Shown: positions 30,091 to 40,003 of the stretch, in pieces
Layout: each line of letters opens with the position of its first letter
How positions within the stretch are numbered: position 1 is the stretch's first letter
Origin: Thiocapsa sp.
GTDB taxonomy: Bacteria > Pseudomonadota > Gammaproteobacteria > Chromatiales > Chromatiaceae
Assembly (NCBI RefSeq): GCF_022340925.1
Contig: NZ_JAJDNA010000100.1
Coordinates: 1 to 64,000 of the forward strand
Length of the DNA stretch: 64,000 nucleotides
Reading direction: 5' to 3'
Notes under the pieces: generated by a model
The model's database searches: none
What the model saw: the letters and a program-made list of their open reading frames with translations, nothing else
Told to the model about the DNA's origin: nothing
Position numbers and translations under genes: made by a program

Positions 30091-30885
30091 CTAACGGCGT
30101 GGTTCGGGATTGGTATCGAAGTCGACCTCGTCCCAGAAGTCCTCTTCGCCCTCCGGCGGATTCCCGTCGTGCACCCGGTAGTGACGACGCTGCAGGTACG
30201 CATCGCGCAACAAAATATAGGGGTCGATGGCTGCGTCCTCGAGGATCTCGGTCGTGGTCAGGAGGTTGGCTCGGCGATCGATGGCCCGCAGTCCGACAAG
30301 ACCCCAGTAAACTCCGTCGCTCTTGAGGTTGAACACCGGGTCGAGATTGAACAGCGGATCGGTGAACAGATCCCCGGCCTCGCCGAACGCGTCGCGCACG
30401 CTGCTAGGCCCCAGGAACGGCAACATCAGGTAGGCGCCGGAGTCCAGGCCCCAGTAGCCGAGCGTCTGACCGAAGTCTTCCTTGTAGCTCGGCAGACCGA
30501 CATTGGTTGCGACGTCAACGAAGCCCAGGACCCCCACGGTGGAATTGATGAAGAGTCGACCGACGTCGCTGCCGGCACGCGACATCTTGAATTGCATGAC
30601 GTTGTTGATTGCCGACGTCACGTCGGCGAGGTTGCCGAAGAAGTTGGTGATTCCGCGCTCCACCGGATCCGGAGTGATTGCGCGATAGCCTTTCGCAGCC
30701 GGCTTAAGGAATGCCTTGTCGAAGTCGGTGTTGAACCGATAAACGGCTCGATTGAAGGGCTCGAGCGGATCGCGGGGGTCCGTAATCCGACTCGGCGCCG
30801 ATGCGCACCCGCCCGTGAGCATCAGTATCCCCAATGCTGCCAGCAAAGGCCGACTCCGGCAGGCGCGTGAATCAGGGTCCGGCAT
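30091..30885 (-). CDS. mlaA: Outer-membrane lipid asymmetry lipoprotein MlaA
   Basis: Removes phospholipids from the outer leaflet of the outer membrane and passes them to the Mla pathway. The 264-residue precursor has a lipoprotein signal with lipobox LTGGC (about residue 27). The VacJ domain follows: DPLEPFNRAVYRFN, GITNFFGNLADV, LGYWGLDSGAYLMLPFLGPSSVRD and the C-terminal DPYILLRDAYLQRRHY. The ATG at 30885 was chosen to begin the signal peptide, with GAGAG upstream. No other mla genes are nearby. Confidence 0.95.
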   Translation of the reverse strand: MPDPDSRACRSRPLLAALGILMLTGGCASAPSRITDPRDPLEPFNRAVYRFNTDFDKAFLKPAAKGYRAITPDPVERGITNFFGNLADVTSAINNVMQFKMSRAGSDVGRLFINSTVGVLGFVDVATNVGLPSYKEDFGQTLGYWGLDSGAYLMLPFLGPSSVRDAFGEAGDLFTDPLFNLDPVFNLKSDGVYWGLVGLRAIDRRANLLTTTEILEDAAIDPYILLRDAYLQRRHYRVHDGNPPEGEEDFWDEVDFDTNPEPRR

Positions 30886-30955
30886 GCGTTGCAGGTCTCT
30901 CGCAGCAGATGGGCCGAATCCTATCACAGCCTGCGCCGACGTCGACTCAAGACGC

Positions 30956-31837
30956 TCAGAAGACCGCCGACACCTGATAGTCTTTGCGGCGCAGGAGCTC
31001 CACCACCCCCAGCTCACCTGACATGTGCAATGCGCCGACGGCAATAAACCAGCCGCCCTGCGCGATCAGTGGCGCCATGCGCTCGACCATCCGATGGTTG
31101 CGCGAGTCGATCACGACTGTCCGGAAGAGGCCTGCCAGCCCGGGATCGGTTTCGGCGAGATAGGATTCGCTCAGCGCCTTCAGTCCTGCCATGTCGCGCT
31201 CGAGATAGGCGGTGATCAGCCCTTCGAGGATCGCGGGCAGATGTTCTCGGGCAGCCAGGGTTTCGCGCAGCAGCGCGATCTGGTCGGGCTCGGCGAGGTC
31301 ATCGAAGACGGCGAGCTGCTCCGCCATGGTCTCCAGGCCCCGGATCTGCTTGCCGTCGGAAACGGCGTTCCGATAGAGGAGCATGTCCAGGAACTCACCC
31401 GTATCGGACGGGGGTGCGCTGAGCAGTGTCACCACGGCCCAGGGTTTCAGATCTTTGAAGGCCTCCTCGGACATCCCGAGATCGCCGAGGGCGAGGGTCG
31501 CCTCCCGATAGAGGTCCGGCGGGAGCGTATCGCGCAGCAGCCGCCCGTCGGTATAGGCCATGGTCACCATCGCCTTGATGATCGCCGGGCCGTCCGGAAC
31601 GACCTCGAGGGCGAGGCCTGGACTTGCAGCGAAGGCCTCGCGAACCTGCTCCGGGAGCTCCACGACACGCCGATCGTCACTATGGATGGTTCCGAACAGA
31701 AAACACGGGGTGGTCCCGCTCCCGGAGCGGATCTCGTAAAGGATCGCGTGCGCCTCGGATGTCTCTGCGGTGGACGGTGCACCCCCGATCGCAAGGCAGG
31801 CGCCGATCAGGCCGAGAAGCAGATGTCGGATGGTCAT
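30956..31837 (-). CDS. TraB/GumN family protein, probably periplasmic
   Basis: A 293-residue protein with a signal peptide (MTIRHLLLGLIGACLAIGG, cleavage near STAE). The TraB/GumN fold follows: FLFGTIHSDD near residue 47, the conserved Glu in LALEVVPDG, KPWAVVTLL, and the C-terminal GGWFIAVGALHMSGELGVVELL. Bacterial GumN-type proteins resemble the metalloprotease-like Tiki/TraB clan through the GTxH and GxxH motifs, but their substrates are unknown. It is followed on the same strand by mlaA after 70 bp. Confidence 0.85.
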   Translation of the reverse strand: MTIRHLLLGLIGACLAIGGAPSTAETSEAHAILYEIRSGSGTTPCFLFGTIHSDDRRVVELPEQVREAFAASPGLALEVVPDGPAIIKAMVTMAYTDGRLLRDTLPPDLYREATLALGDLGMSEEAFKDLKPWAVVTLLSAPPSDTGEFLDMLLYRNAVSDGKQIRGLETMAEQLAVFDDLAEPDQIALLRETLAAREHLPAILEGLITAYLERDMAGLKALSESYLAETDPGLAGLFRTVVIDSRNHRMVERMAPLIAQGGWFIAVGALHMSGELGVVELLRRKDYQVSAVF

Positions 31838-31985
31838 CAGACGCGTCACGCGGTGAGAATCAGAGTCTCCGCAGGGTCGTGGCCGGCGCGATCGAATCCG
31901 CTGGCGGGTCCTAAGCGTGAGCCGAATCGCTGTAATCGGAGTGACCGGGTTTGGCATTCATCTTCGTGCCACTTATGCTGATGCG

Positions 31986-32639
31986 ATGAAACAGGAGCCA
32001 AAGACCAGAGAGGGCATCGCGGCCCGCTTCCGGGGTTTTCTGCCGGTCGTCGTCGACGTCGAAACGGGCGGTTTCGATCCGCAGCGACACGCGCTCCTGG
32101 AAATCGCGGCCATCATCATCCGGATGCTGCCGGACGGGCGACTCGAGCCGGGGTCTCCTATCGCCTGCCATGTGCTGCCGTTTGTGGGCTCGGAAGTTGA
32201 TCCAAGCGCACTGGCTTTCAACCGCATCGACCCCGACCACCCTTTTCGCGATGCCGTGTCCGAGTCGGACGCCTTGAGCCGCATCTTGACACCGATCCGA
32301 AAGGCCGTGAAGTCGACTGGTTGCAATCGGGCCATCCTGGTGGGGCACAATGCGCATTTCGACCTGGGCTTCGTCAAGGCGGCCGTAGAGCGGACGGGCT
32401 CCAAACGCAACCCGTTCCACTCTTTCAGCGTCTTCGATACCGTGACGCTCGCCGGTCTGATGTTTGGACAGACGGTTTTGGCGCGCGCATCGCGAGAGGC
32501 GGGTCTGGGGTGGCAGACCAGTGAGGCGCACTCCGCTCTCTACGACGCAGAGCAGACGGCGCGTCTGTTTTGCACCATCGTGAACCGGTGGCGCGAGCTG
32601 GATCCCGTTCGTGCGTGGGAGACTGGCCCACAACCCTGA
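31986..32639 (+). CDS. rnt: Ribonuclease T
   Basis: 3'-5' exoribonuclease that trims tRNA and other stable RNA 3' ends. The 217-residue protein is a DEDDh exonuclease, with Asp/Glu in [11 protein letters not shown], Asp in HNAHFDLGF, and His/Asp in [12 protein letters not shown]. The start at 31986 ([18 protein letters not shown]) gives the family length (E. coli 215). The frame is open further upstream, but that extension looks non-homologous. Confidence 0.95.
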   Translation: MKQEPKTREGIAARFRGFLPVVVDVETGGFDPQRHALLEIAAIIIRMLPDGRLEPGSPIACHVLPFVGSEVDPSALAFNRIDPDHPFRDAVSESDALSRILTPIRKAVKSTGCNRAILVGHNAHFDLGFVKAAVERTGSKRNPFHSFSVFDTVTLAGLMFGQTVLARASREAGLGWQTSEAHSALYDAEQTARLFCTIVNRWRELDPVRAWETGPQP

Positions 32640-32703
32640 AGGGACGTCCCTCAGGCCGGCCCTGGCGTCTCCCCGGCGTACAAAGGTCGCGCGGCGCCGA
32701 CGC

Positions 32704-33039
32704 TCAGCCGGCCTGCGTCCCACGCTTTGCGGCCGCCTCCTCCATCATCGGCTTGAGCTGGCCGCCGGCGTGCAGCTCGAGCGTGATGTCGCAGCCGCCG
32801 ATGAGCTCGCCGTCGATGTAGATCTGGGGAAAGGTCGGCCAATCCGCGTAGCGCGGGAGATTCTCGAAGATCTCCGGATCCTGCAGCACGTTGACGTACG
32901 CAAAGGGGACGCCGCACTCCTGCAGGGCGGCAGCCGCCCTCATCGAAAACCCACACTGGGGGAACTGAGGGGTGCCTTTCATATAGATCACCACTGGGTT
33001 GTTCTTGACCTGTTCGCCAATGCGCTCCAGCACGTCCAT
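32704..33039 (-). CDS. grxD: Monothiol glutaredoxin (Grx4/GrxD type)
   Basis: CGFS glutaredoxin that carries Fe-S clusters between assembly and target proteins. The 111-residue protein has KGTPQFPQCGFSMRA with the single active-site cysteine near residue 29. Glutathione-binding WPTFPQIYIDGELIGGCDI follows. It is convergent with rnt and stands apart from other Fe-S genes. Confidence 0.97.
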   Translation of the reverse strand: MDVLERIGEQVKNNPVVIYMKGTPQFPQCGFSMRAAAALQECGVPFAYVNVLQDPEIFENLPRYADWPTFPQIYIDGELIGGCDITLELHAGGQLKPMMEEAAAKRGTQAG

Positions 33040-33193
33040 CGCTCACCTCATCAGACCGTTCGATTTAACCTCTGCAGACTGTCGGGACGGGAGTGGCCAT
33101 TTCAAGCGTCCCGCAAGCGGACCCAAGTGTCGACGGCGGTGTCCCCTCGGAGGCCGTCCATCCGCCATTCTGCCTGGGCTGACTCTCGGGCCT

Positions 33194-34978
33194 TCAACAG
33201 GCCGAATCGACGTTGCGCTGCAGCCAGAGCTCGAGCAGCGCAAGGTGCCAGAGCTTGTTGCCTTGGATGCGGGTGTGGTGCATGTCCGGGGCGGCGAGCA
33301 ACTCGTCGAGATACGGCTTTCGATAGAGGCCGCGTTCTCGGCAGGCGCGTGATCCCAGCACGTCCCGCATCATCTCCAGGAACGGACCGCGGACGTACTT
33401 TAGCGCCGGCATCGGAAAGTAGCCTTTCGGTCGATCGATGACGGCGTCAGGCAACAGTCCGCGCGCCATCGCCTTGAGCGGGTACTTGCCGCCATCCCGG
33501 AGCTTGAGCTCGGGCGGGCAGCTCGCGGCCAGCTCGACCAGGTCATGGTCGAGAAAGGGTACCCGGGCCTCGAGCCCCCAGGCCATCGTCATGTTGTCCA
33601 CCCGCTTGACCGGGTCGTCGACGATCAGCGTGGTCACGTCTAGCCGTAGGACGGCGTCCATGAGCTCGTCGGCATCGGGCTCGGCCAGTCGGGCGCCAAT
33701 CAGTGCCGAGGTGTGGTCCTCGCAGGCGTAGGCGTCGTTGACCATACGCAGGTACTCGTCATGATCGCGGTCGAAATAGTGCCTGCGGAACCGCTCGAGC
33801 GGCGACCCCTCGCGCTCCGCCGCGATGCGCGGATACCAGAAATAGCCCCCGAAGACCTCGTCCGCGCCTTGACCCGACTGCACAACCTTGACCTCCTTCG
33901 AGACCTGCTCGGCCAGCAGATAGAAGGCCACGGCGTCCTGGCCGAACATCGGCTCGGTCATCGCATCGATCGCCTCCGGCAACCGCTCCAGGACCCGCGC
34001 GTTCGGGACTCGCAACCGCCGATGCCGCGTGCCATAACGGGCGACGACGAGATCGGAGTACTGGAACTCACTCCCCGCTTCTTCCGGGGTATCTTCAAAC
34101 CCGACGGAGAAGGTCCGAAGGTCCGCCACCCCCGCCTCGGCAAGGAGTGCAACCAGCAGGCTTGAATCCAGACCGCCGGAGAGGAGCACCCCCACCGGGA
34201 CGTCTGCCACCTCGCTGCGGATCCTCACCGCATGGCGCAGCGCCTCGTGGATCGCCTCCAGCCACTCCGGCTCGCTCCGCGTCTGCGCCGGGCGTGTCGC
34301 CGACAGGCGCCAAAAGGCTGCCTCCGACCGCGCGCCTCGGGCATCGATGCGCAGCCAGTGTCCTGGGGCGAGCTTGCGGATTCCGCGCAAGACGGTGCGC
34401 GGCGCCGGGACCACGGCATGCAGGGTGAACAGGTGGTGCAAAGCGACCGGATCGATCGTGGTGTCCACCCCGCCGCATGCCATGAGTGCCTGGGTACTCG
34501 ACGCGAAACGCAGCGTCGAGCCTTGGTCTGACCAATAGAGCGGCTTGATCCCGAAACGGTCCCGGGCGAGAAAGAGCGCCTGTTGATTGGCGTCCCAGAC
34601 TGCGAAGGCGAACATCCCGTGCAGATGCGCGCAGCAGTCGGTACCCCAGGCATGCCAGGCCTTCAGGATCACCTCGCTGTCCCCGTTTGAGAAGAAACGA
34701 TAACCCCGCTCCTCCAGCTCGCGACGCAGGGCGCGGTAGTTGTAGATCGTCCCGTTGAAGACCAAGGCGAGTCCCAACTCGGCATCGACCATGGGCTGGT
34801 TGGAGCGTACAGAGAGGTCGATGATGGAGAGCCGCCGGTGTCCGAAGCCGAGCGCCCCGTCGCTGTAGCTTCCGCCATGGTCCGGACCGCGCCGGACCAG
34901 CTCGCCCATCATCGCCTGGATCGCCGCCAGGTCGACCGGCGCCCCGTCGAGCCGCAATTCACCGCAGATGCCGCACAT
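33194..34978 (-). CDS. Asparagine synthetase-like amidotransferase, probably N-acetylglutaminylglutamine amide type
   Basis: Glutamine-hydrolysing amidotransferase of 594 residues. The N-terminal glutaminase domain starts MCGICGELRLDG, with the nucleophile Cys2. GHRRLSIIDLS and VFNGTIYNYR follow. The synthetase domain has the PPi loop SGGLDSSLL near residue 270. Length and the C-terminus (RPKGYFPMPALKYVRGPFLE, then KLWHLALLELWLQ) resemble enzymes that make the osmolyte N-acetylglutaminylglutamine amide rather than housekeeping AsnB. The partner synthetase usually found next to such genes is absent here, so a simple asparagine synthetase remains possible. Confidence 0.8.
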   Translation of the reverse strand: MCGICGELRLDGAPVDLAAIQAMMGELVRRGPDHGGSYSDGALGFGHRRLSIIDLSVRSNQPMVDAELGLALVFNGTIYNYRALRRELEERGYRFFSNGDSEVILKAWHAWGTDCCAHLHGMFAFAVWDANQQALFLARDRFGIKPLYWSDQGSTLRFASSTQALMACGGVDTTIDPVALHHLFTLHAVVPAPRTVLRGIRKLAPGHWLRIDARGARSEAAFWRLSATRPAQTRSEPEWLEAIHEALRHAVRIRSEVADVPVGVLLSGGLDSSLLVALLAEAGVADLRTFSVGFEDTPEEAGSEFQYSDLVVARYGTRHRRLRVPNARVLERLPEAIDAMTEPMFGQDAVAFYLLAEQVSKEVKVVQSGQGADEVFGGYFWYPRIAAEREGSPLERFRRHYFDRDHDEYLRMVNDAYACEDHTSALIGARLAEPDADELMDAVLRLDVTTLIVDDPVKRVDNMTMAWGLEARVPFLDHDLVELAASCPPELKLRDGGKYPLKAMARGLLPDAVIDRPKGYFPMPALKYVRGPFLEMMRDVLGSRACRERGLYRKPYLDELLAAPDMHHTRIQGNKLWHLALLELWLQRNVDSAC

Positions 34979-35119
34979 TTGAGCGCTCTCCTACAGGGTC
35001 GACCCGGTCGAATGGATGAACTCAAGGGGCCAGACGCATCCGCGCGCGCTCAAGCCCTTGAGGATGGTGAAGATCCTTCGCCTGCACTCGGCGTCAGACA
35101 TGGGGATGGACAGATCGGC

Positions 35120-36670
35120 TCAGGCGTCTGTCGCGGCCTCCGCTCCCCAGCCACCGCCTCCCGGCGTCTCGATCGTCAGGCGATCCCCTGGCCCCACTCG
35201 GACGCTGATTTTTGGGGGGAGATCTCTCTCATTCAATGTGTTGCAACCACGCGCGCCCGGGCCGCCGCCTGCCATTCCCCAGGGGTCGAAGCGCCGACGC
35301 TCGGTCAGGAGTGTGACGTCGGCCGGCGCGAGGAAGGTGAGCTCGCGGACCAAGCCATCTCCGCCCCGGCGAACGCCGTCGCCCCCAGACCCCCGGCGCA
35401 AAGCGTAGCGCTGCACCCGCACCGGATACCGCGCCTCCAGGACCTCGATCGGCGTATTGAGCGTGTTGGTCATGTGCGTATGGACGCCGGACCACCCCCC
35501 GCCGACGCTGCCCGCACCCATTCCGCCCCCAATGGTCTCATAGTAGTCCCAGAATGCGCCGCGTTCGGTGCTGCCGAGCGCGAGATTATTCATGCTACCT
35601 TGGCTGGCGGCCGGAATCAGGTCGGGGATCGCTCGGCCGAGCGCGCCCGTGACGACATCCACGACCCGGGTGCTGGTCTCGACATTGCCCGCGGCCACTG
35701 CTGCGGGGCGCCGCGCATTGAGCAGGCTGCCGGCAGGGGCCGCGATGCTGATCGAACGAAAGGTTCCGGCGCAGGCCGGCGTCTGGGGCGGCATCAGGCA
35801 GCGAAAGGCATAGAGCACCGCCGCGGCAGCAACGGAGAGCGGGCAGTTGATGTTGCCCGGCACCTGGTGTGCCGTGCCGGCGAAGTCGACGTGGATCCGC
35901 TCTGGTGAAGCCTCGATGGCGACCCGGATGGGGATCGCCTCGGTCCCCTGACCGTCATCGTCCATGACATCCTCGAAGCGATAGATCCCGGGCGGGATCT
36001 GCCGCAGGGCGACACGGGCAAGTCGTTCGCCGTAAGCGTTGAGATCCTGGATCGCCGCCTCGAAGGCAGACGGGCCGAGGGCCTCGATCAAGCCTCCCAG
36101 ACGCGATTGTCCGGCCCGATTCGAGCTGATCTGGGCCAAGAAGTCACCGCGAGCGTCATCCGGATTGCGTGTCGCGTCGAGGATACGCCCCAGTTGGGCC
36201 TGGTCGAGGTGGCCCCGGCGGATCAGAAGGCTGGGCGCAAGCACCAGGCCCTCCTCGTCAAGCGTACGTGAGACCGGCATCGAGCCCGGTGCAATGGCGC
36301 CGATGTCGGCATGATGAGCGCGATTGGCCAGAAAGGCGATCACACGCCCGCCCGCGAAGAGCGGTGCGATGAGGGTGACGTCCGGGAGATGGGTCCCCCC
36401 GAGGAATGGGTCGTTGAGCACCACCATGTCGCCTTCGGCCCATTCGCAGGCGCTCACGATATCCGCCATGGCATAGGCCATGCTGCCCAAATGGACCGGT
36501 ATGTGCGCCGCCTGGGCGCTGAGATGTCCGCCGCGATCGAAGACCGCGCAGGAGAAATCGAGCCGATCGCGGATGTTCGTCGAGAAGGCGGCCCGGCGCA
36601 GGACGAGCCCCATCTCCTCACAGACGGCCTGGAGGCGGCTGGCAAAGAGGCCCAGCTCGATTGCGTTCAT
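35120..36670 (-). CDS. Hydantoinase B/oxoprolinase family protein
   Basis: A 516-residue protein of the HyuB family, normally one subunit of ATP-dependent hydantoinases, 5-oxoprolinases or acetone carboxylase-like enzymes. Family motifs include [68 protein letters not shown] and the C-terminal ETPGGGGWG. The partner HyuA subunit is not adjacent. The start at 36670 ([14 protein letters not shown]) was chosen by family alignment. The true substrate cannot be inferred. Confidence 0.9.
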   Translation of the reverse strand: MNAIELGLFASRLQAVCEEMGLVLRRAAFSTNIRDRLDFSCAVFDRGGHLSAQAAHIPVHLGSMAYAMADIVSACEWAEGDMVVLNDPFLGGTHLPDVTLIAPLFAGGRVIAFLANRAHHADIGAIAPGSMPVSRTLDEEGLVLAPSLLIRRGHLDQAQLGRILDATRNPDDARGDFLAQISSNRAGQSRLGGLIEALGPSAFEAAIQDLNAYGERLARVALRQIPPGIYRFEDVMDDDGQGTEAIPIRVAIEASPERIHVDFAGTAHQVPGNINCPLSVAAAAVLYAFRCLMPPQTPACAGTFRSISIAAPAGSLLNARRPAAVAAGNVETSTRVVDVVTGALGRAIPDLIPAASQGSMNNLALGSTERGAFWDYYETIGGGMGAGSVGGGWSGVHTHMTNTLNTPIEVLEARYPVRVQRYALRRGSGGDGVRRGGDGLVRELTFLAPADVTLLTERRRFDPWGMAGGGPGARGCNTLNERDLPPKISVRVGPGDRLTIETPGGGGWGAEAATDA

Positions 36671-36903
36671 TGCCAAACTCAGCCCCCGGCGCCCGCCGGG
36701 CGCCGTCAAAGATCCACTCGTCACGGATCCGCTCATGGTCAACCGCCGGGTTGGCGTCGCGACTCACCGAAGGCCGCGGCCGCAGGGAAATGTCCCTCAC
36801 CGCCCCCGATGTTGGCCCGCGATCGGCTTGAGATACCTGAACGCGGGCCAATCTTGCCCTTTGTGTAGAAGATTCCAGTCCACACCAGATCGGAGGCCTC
36901 ACG

Positions 36904-37485
<582 letters not shown>

Positions 37486-38043
37486 CCGACCCAGCTCGGT
37501 GGCCCGCATTGAAAGGCCGGGACTGGGCGGAGTCTGTGCGGTGGCTCAGCTCAACGGCGTTCGATCGCGCTCAGGATGCTGCTCCGGCGGAACCCGTACC
37601 GCGGGTGGCGCGACGCGCGGGCTGATCTGGTCTGCTGGGAGCCTGTCGGACTGAGGGGATCGAAGCGAGGGCGTGGGAGAGCGAGGTCCGATTCGACCGG
37701 TTGTGAGACGCGCAGCGGGCCTGTGTGACGAGACACCGGGGGGTATAGGCCGCTCTCCCGCCGGCGCAGTCGATCGGCCTCACGTCCGACAGTCTCCCAG
37801 ACCGTGGGACGGGCACAAGACGTCACCCGACCTCGGCCTCGTCGCCCCGCGGCCCACCCCCTTATCATCGACGGTGTCGCACTCCGCCGGCCGGGACGGC
37901 TACGGGTGGTTCGGGCCACACCTCTGCGATCAGGCCCGCCGGCCGCCGGGTTGCAGCCGGCGTCCTGAGTTGCGCCGCCACGGGCTTCGTCATCCGACCG
38001 ATCGAGACGTGCGCGACCTTATCGACACCTTTTGGAGGCCGAC
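37486..38043. other. 558-bp intergenic stretch without recognised gene
   Basis: It lies between sodB and cytochrome b561, both on the plus strand. Long GC-rich frames exist in several phases, but none resembles a protein or has a good start site. No tRNA, terminator with T run, or clear promoter was found. Confidence 0.4.
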
Positions 38044-38595
38044 ATGGAGATGCTTCGCTACAGCCTGGTCCAGCGCCTGTTGCACTGGCTGATCGTGATC
38101 CTGGTGCTGGCTTTGATCGTCATCGGCTCGCTGCTGGGAAGGCTGGGTTTCGACGGCGTCAAGGACCTGGTGGGGATCGAGATGACCAATCAGCTGTATA
38201 CCTACCACAAGACATTCGGGATCCTGGTGCTCATCCTCATGGTGCTGCGCCTGGTCCTGAGACGGGTCCTCGCGTTCCCTGCCTACCAGCCCCCTCTACA
38301 TTGGTTTCAGCGGGCGGCCAGTCTCACGGTTCACAGTCTCTTGTATGTCGCGCTGATCCTGATGCCTGTGCTGGGCTGGTTGGCGACCGCCGCCGGAGGC
38401 TACCCGGTTCAGTTCTTCGGCGCCACCCTTCCGGGGCTGATCGGCAAGGACGAAGCCCTCAGCGAGACCTTGTTTCAGTATCACGCGTGGGTCGGCTGGA
38501 CGATCCTCACGCTGATCGTCGTTCATGTGGCGGCCGCGGTCTATCACTGGAAGATCAGACGTGACGGTGTCATGCAGCGGATCAGTCTAATCTGA
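38044..38595 (+). CDS. Cytochrome b561 family protein
   Basis: Di-heme inner-membrane electron carrier of 183 residues. Four membrane spans are visible near residues 10-33, 57-77, 92-114 and 148-170. Heme-ligand candidates are His15 (RLLHWL), His59 (YHKTFG), His in LTVHSLLY and His in IVVHVAAAVYHWK. GGAGG lies 5 nt before the ATG. It probably passes quinol electrons to a periplasmic acceptor that is not encoded nearby. Confidence 0.93.
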   Translation: MEMLRYSLVQRLLHWLIVILVLALIVIGSLLGRLGFDGVKDLVGIEMTNQLYTYHKTFGILVLILMVLRLVLRRVLAFPAYQPPLHWFQRAASLTVHSLLYVALILMPVLGWLATAAGGYPVQFFGATLPGLIGKDEALSETLFQYHAWVGWTILTLIVVHVAAAVYHWKIRRDGVMQRISLI

Positions 38596-38687
38596 CGCGC
38601 CCTGCACGCTCGGGAGGTCGCTTGACGCTGTGACGGGGCGGCGCTCCCGGGCAGCCGCGCTGCTCGTTCGGCCCCGTGGTCATCTTC

Positions 38688-38716
38688 TTGTCGGCCGAGC
38701 GGCTTTCGCGTTATAT
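38688..38716 (+). promoter_or_regulatory. Predicted promoter upstream of argD
   Basis: TTGTCG (38688-38693), a 17-bp spacer and TTATAT (38711-38716) match a sigma-70 promoter. The predicted start lies near 38723, so the transcript would include the hairpin at 38738-38780 before argD. Confidence 0.5.
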
Positions 38717-38737
38717 TCACGCACTTCGCCTTTGAGT

Positions 38738-38780
38738 AGAGGCGGTTTCCCTTGTGGAGGAACCGCCTCTTTTGTTTTTG
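38738..38780 (+). terminator. Rho-independent terminator in the argD leader (possible attenuator)
   Basis: A 10-bp perfect stem AGAGGCGGTT (38738-38747) / AACCGCCTCT (38761-38770) is followed by TTTGTTTTTG. It lies between the predicted promoter and the argD start, only 24 bp before argD. It either ends transcripts from cytochrome b561, or attenuates argD, or ends a short RNA of about 55 nt. Confidence 0.75.
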
Positions 38781-38803
38781 AAGACTGGGCGGTGCCTGCC
38801 GAC

Positions 38804-39982
38804 ATGAGCGAACCCTTGATGGCCACCTACACGCGCTTGCCTGTTGCCTTCGCGCGCGGTGAAGGCGTTTGGCTTTGGGATACGGAGGGCCGGCGCTATC
38901 TCGATGCCCTCTCGGGGATCGCTGTGTGCGGGCTTGGTCACGCGCACCCGGCGATCCGCGAAGCGATCTGCGAGCAGGCAGGTCTGCTTGTTCATACCTC
39001 GAATCTCTACCGGATTACCGAGCAAGAGCGCCTGGGAGCCATGCTGACCCAGATGTCCGGAATGGATCGCGTCTTCTTCGCCAACTCGGGGGCGGAAGCC
39101 AACGAGGCCGCGATCAAGCTCGCCCGACTCCACGCCCATCAGCGCGGCGTGGATAATCCGGCGATCCTGGTCACCGAGAACAGCTTCCATGGCCGCACGC
39201 TCGCGACCTTGTCGGCGACCGGGAATCGAAAGGTCCAAGCGGGATTCGAGCCTCTGGTTCAGGGGTTCGTCCGGGTTCCCTATGATGACGTGGCAGCGAT
39301 CGAGACAGCGGCCGCCAATCGTCCGAATATCGTCGCGATCTTGGTCGAGCCGATCCAGGGCGAAGGCGGCATCCGGATCCCATCCCCGGATTACGGGCGG
39401 CGTTTACGTGAGCTCTGCGACCGCCAAGGATGGTTGCTGATCTGCGATGAGATCCAGACGGGGATGGGGCGCACCGGCCGCCTTTTCGCCCATCAGCACG
39501 GTGAATCGGCCCCCGACGTCATGACCCTCGCCAAGGGTTTGGCGAATGGCGTGCCGATCGGGGCGTGCCTCGCACGAGGTGCCGCGGCTGAGGTCCTGGG
39601 TCCTGGCTCCCATGGGTCGACGTTCGGGGGCAACCCGTTGGCGTGCCGCGCCGCGCGCGCCGTGTTGGAGTCGATTGCCGCCGGCGAGCTGGTCGCCAAT
39701 GCAGCCGAGCAGGGCGCCTATCTCCTCGCGGGGTTCCGGGAGGCGTTGGGCGATGTCGCGGGTGTGGTCGAGATCCGTGGGCGTGGTCTGATGCTCGGGA
39801 TCGAGGTGGATCGCCCCTGCGCCGACCTGGTTGGCCAGGCACTTGAGGCGGGGCTGCTCATCAGTGTGACGGCAGAGCGGGTCATCCGGCTGTTACCGCC
39901 GCTCATTCTGACTCGCCAGGAGGCCGACCATCTGCTTCAAGGGTTGACTGCCCTGATCACGCGCTATCTGGATCACGACTGA
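38804..39982 (+). CDS. argD: Acetylornithine/succinyldiaminopimelate aminotransferase
   Basis: PLP-dependent class III aminotransferase for arginine (and often lysine) synthesis. The 392 residues match ArgD. Motifs include FFANSGAEANEAAIKLAR, FHGRTLATL, CDEIQTGMGRTG and the PLP Lys in TLAKGLANGVPIGA (about residue 244), then GSHGSTFGGNPLAC. The ATG at 38804 (MSEPLMATYTR) was chosen; 38819 (MATYTRLPV) is an alternative. argF follows after about 20 bp, forming an argD-argF unit. Confidence 0.95.
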   Translation: MSEPLMATYTRLPVAFARGEGVWLWDTEGRRYLDALSGIAVCGLGHAHPAIREAICEQAGLLVHTSNLYRITEQERLGAMLTQMSGMDRVFFANSGAEANEAAIKLARLHAHQRGVDNPAILVTENSFHGRTLATLSATGNRKVQAGFEPLVQGFVRVPYDDVAAIETAAANRPNIVAILVEPIQGEGGIRIPSPDYGRRLRELCDRQGWLLICDEIQTGMGRTGRLFAHQHGESAPDVMTLAKGLANGVPIGACLARGAAAEVLGPGSHGSTFGGNPLACRAARAVLESIAAGELVANAAEQGAYLLAGFREALGDVAGVVEIRGRGLMLGIEVDRPCADLVGQALEAGLLISVTAERVIRLLPPLILTRQEADHLLQGLTALITRYLDHD

Positions 39983-40003
39983 GCGTGCCATGCGGGAGAC
40001 ATG

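Noticed and set aside
37673-38092. Plus-strand frame before cytochrome b561
   Set aside because: Arg/Pro/Gly-rich translation typical of non-coding GC-rich DNA, and it runs into the cytochrome gene in another phase.
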